A stretch of DNA of 9,847 nt from Firmicutes bacterium UBA6132. GTDB taxonomy: Bacteria; Bacillota_A; Clostridia; Tissierellales; Sedimentibacteraceae. The notes below the pieces were generated by a model. The model made no database searches, was not told the origin of the DNA, and worked only from the letters and a program-made list of their open reading frames with translations. The translations under genes were made by a program, and so were the position numbers. Of this stretch, positions 5,751-9,847 are shown in pieces. How positions within the stretch are numbered: the first letter of the stretch is position 1; the number at the start of each line of letters is the position of its first letter. The stretch spans positions 1 through 9,847 of the forward strand of contig DIVM01000054.1 in assembly GCA_002435835.1 (NCBI GenBank), given 5' to 3'.

Positions 5751-5968
5751 CCTTTAGCATGTCACAAAGCAGCTGAGCATATAAGCGAGCAGATTCGTGT
5801 TGCAATTTCAAATTTAAATGAAAATGATTTCTTGGTGAGATGTATGAATAAACAGGAATTTTCTCATTTTCGCAATGAACATGAAGGCTATTTGTTTTAA
5901 TAGCAATTGGAATTTGTTTTGCAAAAAAACAATGAAGAAAACTAATAAATAATTGAACTAAAAATAAC
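5740..5968 (-). pseudogene. Probable C-terminal gene remnant, unrecognised
   Basis: The frame begins only with a TTG lacking an RBS. After a hydrophobic first part it reads KTNSLHVHCENEKIPVYSYI, then SPRNHFHLNLKLQHESARLY and AQLLCDMLKDRL before a TGA at 5740-5742. The second half looks like the tail of a real protein: an HFHLN stretch followed by an amphipathic C-terminal helix, a shape seen at the C-terminus of SGNH-type hydrolases, though the match is too thin to assign. It starts 24 bases after the activase stop codon, on the same strand. Confidence 0.35.
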
Positions 5969-5991
5969 AATCTTTAAATATATTCACTTAA

Positions 5992-6939
5992 TTAAACAAC
6001 GGCTCCATTATCGCATTTATTTCCCCAAGCATCAATTAAATCATCATTTTTATAAATACATATAACTTCACAATTATTTGCACACTTACCACATTCAATT
6101 CCTCGAGTTTCAAAATTCATTTCTGCTATATTAAAATCAAAATCTTGTTCTTTTCCTGAATTTTTAGCAAGTTTTGCTACGCCTAAGGCTCCCATTAAGT
6201 GTGCATATTGATCAACATGTATTTTCTCCCCGGTTTCCTCTTCAAAGGCTTTTATTACTCCAATATTTTTACTAACTCCACCCTGAAATACAATTGGTGA
6301 TTTTATATTTTTTCCTTTTCCAACATTATTCAAATAATTTGTAACAACAGCTTTACATAGACCAGCTACAATATCTTCTTTCTTATGGCCAATTTGAGCT
6401 TTATGTACTAGATCAGATTCAGCAAAAACAGTGCATCTGGCAGCTATTTTAGTTGGTTTTTTTGATTTTAATGCCCATTCTCCAAATTCTTCTACTTGTA
6501 ATCCAAGTCTTTTTGCCTGAGAAGATAAAAAAGATCCTGTTCCTGCAGCACACAAGGTATTCATTGCATAATCAACTACTATTCCGTCTTCTATTAGAAT
6601 AATTTTAGAATCTTGACCTCCAATTTCAAAAATCGCTCTTACATCAGGATAAACAGAAATTGTTCCAATAGCATGTGCTGTAATTTCATTTTTAATAACC
6701 TGTGCATTAAGAATTGTACCTACTAATTTTCGTGCTGAACCAGTTGTTCCTACTGCTTTAACTTTAATATTTTTTCCTTCAACCTGCTCTTTTAACTCAT
6801 GAACTAAAGTTTTAACAGCATTAATTGGATCTGCCTCTGTCCAAATATATTTTTCTGCTATTATTTTATTTTTGTCATCTATTATTACACCTTTTGTAGA
6901 TATGGAACCTATATCTACTCCTAAATAACACTTTTCCAT
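5992..6939 (-). CDS. Acyl-CoA dehydratase activase (BadF/BadG/BcrA/HgdC family ATPase), 315 aa
   Basis: An iron-sulfur ATPase of the ASKHA fold. In characterised relatives (HgdC) a homodimer holding one [4Fe-4S] cluster couples ATP hydrolysis to injecting an electron into a partner dehydratase. The phosphate loops are visible: GVDIGSISTKG (residues 7-17) and EIGGQDSK (105-112), plus FQGGVSKN near 218-225. The two cluster cysteines fit C130 (NTLCAAGTGSF) and C169 (ARCTVFAESD). A C-terminal cysteine set, C283-x2-C286-x3-C290-x3-C294, is an extra found in activases linked to DUF2229 proteins. The ATG at 6937-6939 overlaps the end of the upstream gene by 19 bases, with GGGAG as RBS, so translation is coupled. 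Third gene of the operon. The reduced partner is most likely encoded by the two genes upstream. Confidence 0.93.
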   Translation of the reverse strand: MEKCYLGVDIGSISTKGVIIDDKNKIIAEKYIWTEADPINAVKTLVHELKEQVEGKNIKVKAVGTTGSARKLVGTILNAQVIKNEITAHAIGTISVYPDVRAIFEIGGQDSKIILIEDGIVVDYAMNTLCAAGTGSFLSSQAKRLGLQVEEFGEWALKSKKPTKIAARCTVFAESDLVHKAQIGHKKEDIVAGLCKAVVTNYLNNVGKGKNIKSPIVFQGGVSKNIGVIKAFEEETGEKIHVDQYAHLMGALGVAKLAKNSGKEQDFDFNIAEMNFETRGIECGKCANNCEVICIYKNDDLIDAWGNKCDNGAVV

Positions 6940-8012
6940 TTATCTTTCTCCCTTTTCATTAGGAGCATATCATGAAATGCTTCCACTCTTGTTTTTATTC
7001 CGGTTTCAGAGGTTTGTGAATCAAAACTAAAATATAATACTGGCATTTTATAGTCATTACTTATATTTTGTAATATTGGCATTGCATTTACTTCTGGAGT
7101 GCAGCCAAAGGGTTTCACTTGTATAACCCCATCATATCCAGCCTCTGCTAACTGCTTTGTTCTTGCTACACTATCTGTACCATCAGCTCCTATTGCATAT
7201 TTTAAGTATTTACCACAACTTTTAATTAATTGTTTTTCATCTTTGTGTTTATGAAATAAATATGTAACTGTTATAAACCTTGTTACCTGAATACCCTTTT
7301 TAGCTAACTCTTTTTCAATAAAATAATTGCTAAAGGGTTCCATAATAACATATAATTCTCCAACAACACCAACTTTGATTGGATTATCAGACTTATTAAC
7401 TTTTATATTTCTAAAAATAGTATTATATTTTTTATATATTTTATTTAAATCGTTAAAGCTTTTTATTGTCTTTAATATATTTAAAAAATCTTTTAGTAAC
7501 TTTTCAAAACTTCCTTCTTTAACTTCAAAGCCTATATTTTCTCTAATGTACATTTCTATTTTATCTATTACTTCAACCATTTTTAGAGTTAGCGAAAAAT
7601 AATATGTAAATTTTCCAAAAGTAAGCCTTGGATTTAACTTTTTAAAGGTACCGTATACTGAAAAAGGGCTCACATCATCTGCATTTAAAATATTTATAAA
7701 TTCAAAATCATACCCTAAATCTCTTAATATTTGCTCTTGTATTTCTCCATAGTATCCGAATCTACAACCTCCACCTGCCTGAACCAGGAAATTTGCCCCC
7801 TTCTCTAAGGCTTCTATGTAATTTCCTAAATTATACTTAAAGGGAACGCAAACAAAATCTGGGCTATACTTTGAACCCAATTCTAAAGTTCTCTTAGTTA
7901 TTGGCGGTGCCGTTAAAATTTTCATATTCAATGTATGATTTATTAAAAACTCTATTGGAATATAATAATTTCCCATATGTGGGAAGCTAATTATTTTTTC
8001 TTTATCAGCCAT
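6921..8012 (-). CDS. 2-hydroxyacyl-CoA dehydratase-like protein, COG3581 type, 363 aa
   Basis: The start ATG at 8010-8012 is preferred over an in-frame ATG at 8051 because AGGAAGG lies 8 bases upstream and conserved sequence begins right after it. Typical blocks are ISFPHMGNYYIPIEFL (8-23), TAPPITKRTLELGSKYSPDF (34-53), VCVPFKYNLGNYIEALEKGA (54-73), AGGGCRFGYYGEIQEQIL (79-96) and, near the C-terminus, VKPFGCTPEVNAMPIL followed by YFSFDSQTSETGIKTRVEAF. Three conserved cysteines (C55, C83 and the one in GCTPE) could ligate an iron-sulfur cluster, as in the dehydratase subunits. Where relatives often have GGxGPCRFGYY, this one has GGGCRFGYY, so only one cysteine is kept there. Its start overlaps the end of the upstream gene by 8 bases. 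Function of the stand-alone family is unproven. Confidence 0.88.
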   Translation of the reverse strand: MADKEKIISFPHMGNYYIPIEFLINHTLNMKILTAPPITKRTLELGSKYSPDFVCVPFKYNLGNYIEALEKGANFLVQAGGGCRFGYYGEIQEQILRDLGYDFEFINILNADDVSPFSVYGTFKKLNPRLTFGKFTYYFSLTLKMVEVIDKIEMYIRENIGFEVKEGSFEKLLKDFLNILKTIKSFNDLNKIYKKYNTIFRNIKVNKSDNPIKVGVVGELYVIMEPFSNYFIEKELAKKGIQVTRFITVTYLFHKHKDEKQLIKSCGKYLKYAIGADGTDSVARTKQLAEAGYDGVIQVKPFGCTPEVNAMPILQNISNDYKMPVLYFSFDSQTSETGIKTRVEAFHDMLLMKREKDKWKSVI

Positions 8013-8940
8013 TTGCTTCCTTCCTATTTTTCTTTTCTCTAATGATGTCAATAAAACTTTCTATTCTTGTATACAATCCAGCTTCTCCCTGTAATTCATC
8101 TAATATAATATTTGTCATAGGTATTCCTTTAATTTTTCTAATGCATAACTCATTTACCAAAGAATCTGGTCCACAAGGAAAGGTAGAAATAAAAATAATT
8201 CCATCTATTTTATTTGTATAATGTTCAATGGCACCAATTAATTCTTTATTGTATGTCCAGTATAAAGTCTTTGAAATTTCCTTTGATTTTTCAGTGGTTT
8301 TCTCCTTATTAGCCGCATCTGCATATATAGGTACAACTTCAAAGCTTTCTAAATACTTAATTACCGGATGTCCTAATAATTTATCATAAATATTGTAGGG
8401 GTGTGAAACTATTAGAATTTTCATTTTATCAGTATTATTTAACAGCTGTTCTTGTTTTTCTGATTTCTGCTGTTCATAATAATTTTGAATTTTTTTAGCT
8501 TTTAAATATGCCTTTAACACTGTTATAGGATCTTTACCCAATACTTTTCCCATCTTCATAAAACTCTTAAACTCGGTTTGTTTTTCTACTATATCTATGT
8601 TATAGTCTAATAATTTTATATTATTAAACGTATTCTTTACGATGTCATACATGGCGTTAAACTTTGTGCAAACAACTTCATTTTTACCAAAACTAACGAT
8701 TCTAGGGACAAGTATATAATCAACCTTATCAATTAAATAATGCACATGACCCATATAAATCTTAGCAGAGAGACAACTTTCATCTATTGAATTATTTACG
8801 CCATTCTTTAATATCTGTTTATTTGTTTCAGGGCTTATTAAAATTTTACATTTTAATTCCTCAAAAAAAGTTTCCCATAAATATTTATACTTAAAATATA
8901 GGAAAGCTCTTGGTATTCCTATTATAATATCCTTTTTCAC
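8005..8940 (-). CDS. DUF2229/COG3580-like acyl-CoA dehydratase activase-related protein, 311 aa
   Basis: I place the start at the GTG at 8938-8940: AAAGGA lies 8 bases upstream, while the in-frame ATG three codons earlier directly abuts that same RBS. Family blocks are IGIPRAFLYFKYKYLWETFF (7-26), ISPETNKQIL (35-44), DESCLSAKIYMGHV (53-66), DYILVPRIVS (74-83) and, at the C-terminus, STFPCGPDSLVNELC followed by ILDELQGEAGLYTRIESFID. Cysteines at 56 and 91 and in FPCGPDS are candidate cluster ligands. In many Clostridia this module is fused to activase domains in a single long polypeptide; here it is a separate gene. First gene of the operon, with the next start overlapping its stop by 8 bases. 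No strong promoter is evident upstream. Confidence 0.88.
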   Translation of the reverse strand: MKKDIIIGIPRAFLYFKYKYLWETFFEELKCKILISPETNKQILKNGVNNSIDESCLSAKIYMGHVHYLIDKVDYILVPRIVSFGKNEVVCTKFNAMYDIVKNTFNNIKLLDYNIDIVEKQTEFKSFMKMGKVLGKDPITVLKAYLKAKKIQNYYEQQKSEKQEQLLNNTDKMKILIVSHPYNIYDKLLGHPVIKYLESFEVVPIYADAANKEKTTEKSKEISKTLYWTYNKELIGAIEHYTNKIDGIIFISTFPCGPDSLVNELCIRKIKGIPMTNIILDELQGEAGLYTRIESFIDIIREKKNRKEANG

Positions 8941-9014
8941 TACAGCCATCCTTTCAAAAAAATAATATAATAGTAATTTTCCCCAAATAAAATTAATTTA
9001 TTCAAAGACCCTTC

Positions 9015-9178
9015 TTATATACCTACTCGAAGTGGAGTGAGTTGTTGCAGCTATTATTGGACCTGTAGGGAGTAGCTGCCTGGGCTTGGGGTAGAACATC
9101 CCATTATCGGGTACAGCCGAGATACGTGTATGTCGGCTGTACCCGTAGAGTATATAAAAATCAGGATTCAGTGATTTT
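9015..9178 (+). ncRNA. Structured non-coding RNA, candidate raiA-motif RNA
   Basis: The GC-richer block stands out from its AT-rich surroundings and folds into nested helices on the plus strand. The closing stem TTATATACCTAC (9015-9026) pairs with GTAGAGTATATAA (9145-9157), with one bulge. Inside are GCAGCTA/TAGCTGC (9047-9053/9073-9079), TGGG/CCCA (9087-9090/9100-9103) and a perfect 12-bp stem GGGTACAGCCGA/TCGGCTGTACCC (9109-9120/9133-9144) that abuts the closing strand. A further stem AAAATCA/TGATTTT (9157-9163/9172-9178) follows. The single-stranded parts such as GGACCTGTAGGGAG and GGGGTAGAACATCCC look like conserved motifs and recall the clostridial raiA-motif RNA. That family call is from memory and is less certain than the existence of a structured RNA. 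The ends are set by the stems. Orientation fits the plus-strand terminator at 9492. Confidence 0.6.
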
Positions 9179-9225
9179 CTATCTCTTAGAGTATAATTTC
9201 CGCTATTTGCTGCCGATTCCACTTT

Positions 9226-9261
9226 ATGAAGTAGATTATGGCTATCTATAAGATACTTCAT
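9226..9261. repeat. Inverted repeat ATGAAGTA/TACTTCAT
   Basis: ATGAAGTA (9226-9233) and TACTTCAT (9254-9261) form an 8-bp stem around a 20-base loop that itself contains AGAT/ATCT. It lies between the structured RNA and the plus-strand coding remnant. No T run follows on either strand, so it is not a typical terminator. Confidence 0.4.
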
Positions 9262-9278
9262 CAATGGATGGTGGTTGA

Positions 9279-9461
9279 ATTGATGTTTGGAAAGGAACAG
9301 ACATTGAACAAAAAATAGATGCGATAATGTGTACTGTAGATTTAACAAAAAAAGATTCAGAAATCAAAATACTAATAGGATGTATTGAACAAGAAAAAGA
9401 AAAGATTTATCATACACATAATGATTCAGAATATATGAAAGGTATATTAATACGAAGGTAA
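9279..9461 (+). pseudogene. Plus-strand coding remnant, unrecognised
   Basis: Directly after an in-frame TGA (9276-9278) the plus strand reads IDVWKGTDIEQKIDAIMCTV, then DLTKKDSEIKILIGCIEQEK and EKIYHTHNDSEYMKGILIRR before TAA at 9459-9461. The composition is strongly protein-like, and a strong terminator follows 30 bases later. There is no RBS before the only internal ATG (9327-9329), and the frame upstream is broken by stops. It therefore looks like the 3' end of a lost gene. I do not recognise the family. Confidence 0.45.
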
Positions 9462-9491
9462 GTTAGCATGCTTCTTCATATTTTCCGAACT

Positions 9492-9544
9492 AACAGCAAC
9501 CACAAGACATTAAAATGGTAGATAATGTCTTGTGGCTGTTTTTT
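9492..9544 (+). terminator. Strong intrinsic terminator
   Basis: A perfect 12-bp stem CCACAAGACATT (9500-9511) / AATGTCTTGTGG (9524-9535) has a 12-base loop. It is extended by AACAG/CTGTT across a 3-base bulge and followed by TTTTTT at 9539-9544. It ends plus-strand transcription from the structured RNA and the coding remnant. Its reverse complement lacks a T run, so it works in one direction. Confidence 0.85.
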
Positions 9545-9559
9545 ACACGAATCGTTGCC

Positions 9560-9757
9560 GTACCCCCATATGGGAATATCCATATTTGCCGTTCATGTCG
9601 AAGCAATTAGAGTACCGTTCAGTTCTTTTAGCAATCTATCGAATGTTATTCGCGAAAAACATGAAACAGCAATTTGTGGAAATTTTTTTATCGGTTAAAT
9701 CATATCAAATGCATTAATGACTGCATATTTATTGGTATCAAATTCTTCAAGTAACAT
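9560..9757 (-). pseudogene. Decayed nucleoside-phosphorylase-like gene, N-terminal part only
   Basis: An ATG at 9755-9757 follows GGAGGCG and opens MLLEEFDTNKYAVINAFDMI, then TAA (9695-9697). The same frame continues PIKKFPQIAVSCFSRITFDR, then LLKELNGTLIAST, a TGA, and TANMDIPIWGYG. The N-terminus (MLLEEFD, AVINP-like, VSCFS, STxTANMDIPIY) matches a clostridial protein family of the phosphorylase superfamily that I know as nucleoside phosphorylase-like. Two in-frame nonsense codons and loss of everything after about residue 65 show it is dead. Similarity ends near the plus-strand terminator at 9492-9544, suggesting the junction of a rearrangement. An array-type repeat arm (9773-9791) sits just upstream of its RBS. 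Confidence 0.65.
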
Positions 9758-9772
9758 AGCTTCATCGCCTCC

Positions 9773-9791
9773 ATAAATTCTGATTTATCTG
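9773..9791 (-). repeat. Array repeat, R arm, copy 5 (diverged)
   Basis: ATAAATTCTGATTTATCTG on the plus strand matches the start of the 42-bp R arm (ACAAATTCCTATTTATCTG) at 16 of 19 positions. As in the main array, it lies immediately upstream of a gene's RBS (here the nucleoside-phosphorylase relic). It shows that the site type is not confined to the left-hand array. Confidence 0.6.
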
Positions 9792-9802
9792 TATTATTGC
9801 TT

Positions 9803-9847
9803 ATTAATACAAAAAAACAAGCCCCCCTCTATTATTCCAATATAAGT
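9803..9847 (-). terminator. Intrinsic terminator, copy 2 of the ACAAGCCC hairpin repeat, cut by window edge
   Basis: ACAAGCCC, a CTCTATTATT block and CAATATAAGT follow in the same order as at 4957-4985, with two extra C and a few substitutions. The expected closing GCTTGT would lie just outside the window. A run of seven A (9811-9817) gives the poly-T tail on the minus strand. As at 4951, it lies immediately upstream of the first gene of a repeat-associated region. Confidence 0.55.

Noticed and set aside
8013..8051. Longer start for the COG3581-like protein
   Set aside because: It would overlap the upstream gene by 47 bases and lacks an RBS, while the ATG at 8012 has AGGAAGG.
8943..8971. Plus-strand promoter for the structured RNA using TATAAT at 8966
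   Set aside because: No -35-like hexamer lies at the right distance, and the -10 is part of a longer A/T run.
8998..9348. Minus-strand ORF of 116 codons over the structured RNA
   Set aside because: It lies antisense to the helices at 9015-9178, has no RBS, and has the composition expected from translating stem sequence; the RNA explains the region better.
9532..9717. Plus-strand ORF of 61 codons
   Set aside because: It overlaps the terminator tail and the nucleoside-phosphorylase relic on the other strand, and has no RBS.

Overview
The window is AT-rich DNA with strong AGGAGG-type ribosome binding sites, TTG and GTG starts alongside ATG, and gene families typical of anaerobic Firmicutes. 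The best fit is class Clostridia, perhaps a Lachnospiraceae-like genome. This is inferred from gene content and composition; no rRNA or other taxonomic marker is present.

Region 1 (about 1-4950) is a one-directional array of small, unrelated accessory genes, all on the minus strand. In transcription order they are: a broken DUF2971-like gene, a SAM-dependent methyltransferase, a Nudix hydrolase, a HEPN-like protein of unknown function, a GNAT acetyltransferase, the tail of a second GNAT, an ASCH-domain protein, a short truncated ORF, and a GNAT that runs off the left edge. Most junctions carry parts of one repeated site. Its gene-3'-side arm has the core ATAAATTCCAATTTGT (minus strand). Its gene-5'-side arm has the core ATAAATAGGAATTTGT and lies just upstream of the next gene's RBS. 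The two arms are near-perfect inverted complements, so an intact site of roughly 65-100 bp would fold into a hairpin. The layout (promoterless genes with their own RBS, a hairpin-capable site after each stop, unrelated small genes, decayed members) resembles an integron cassette array. However, no integrase is visible and the sites lack an obvious GTTRRRY core. A good sigma-A-type promoter (4898-4925) and an upstream terminator (4951-4991) mark the start of the array. The HEPN-like gene has a second promoter of its own.

Region 2 (about 4992-5990) is AT-rich and largely gene-free, with hairpins and what look like coding remnants.

Region 3 (5992-8940) is a tight three-gene minus-strand operon. 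It encodes two 2-hydroxyacyl-CoA dehydratase-like proteins (COG3580/DUF2229-like and COG3581-like) and a BadF/HgdC-type ATPase activase. The overlaps indicate translational coupling. This is probably an ATP-driven, iron-sulfur electron-transfer module of unknown substrate.

Region 4 (about 9000-9847) holds a strongly structured RNA on the plus strand (about 9015-9178, raiA-motif-like), a short plus-strand coding remnant with a strong terminator, and a decayed nucleoside-phosphorylase-like gene on the minus strand. That gene again has the repeat arm just upstream of its RBS. A second copy of the terminator repeat seen at 4951 lies at the right edge, so the 4.85 kb containing the operon and the RNA is bracketed by direct copies of this element.
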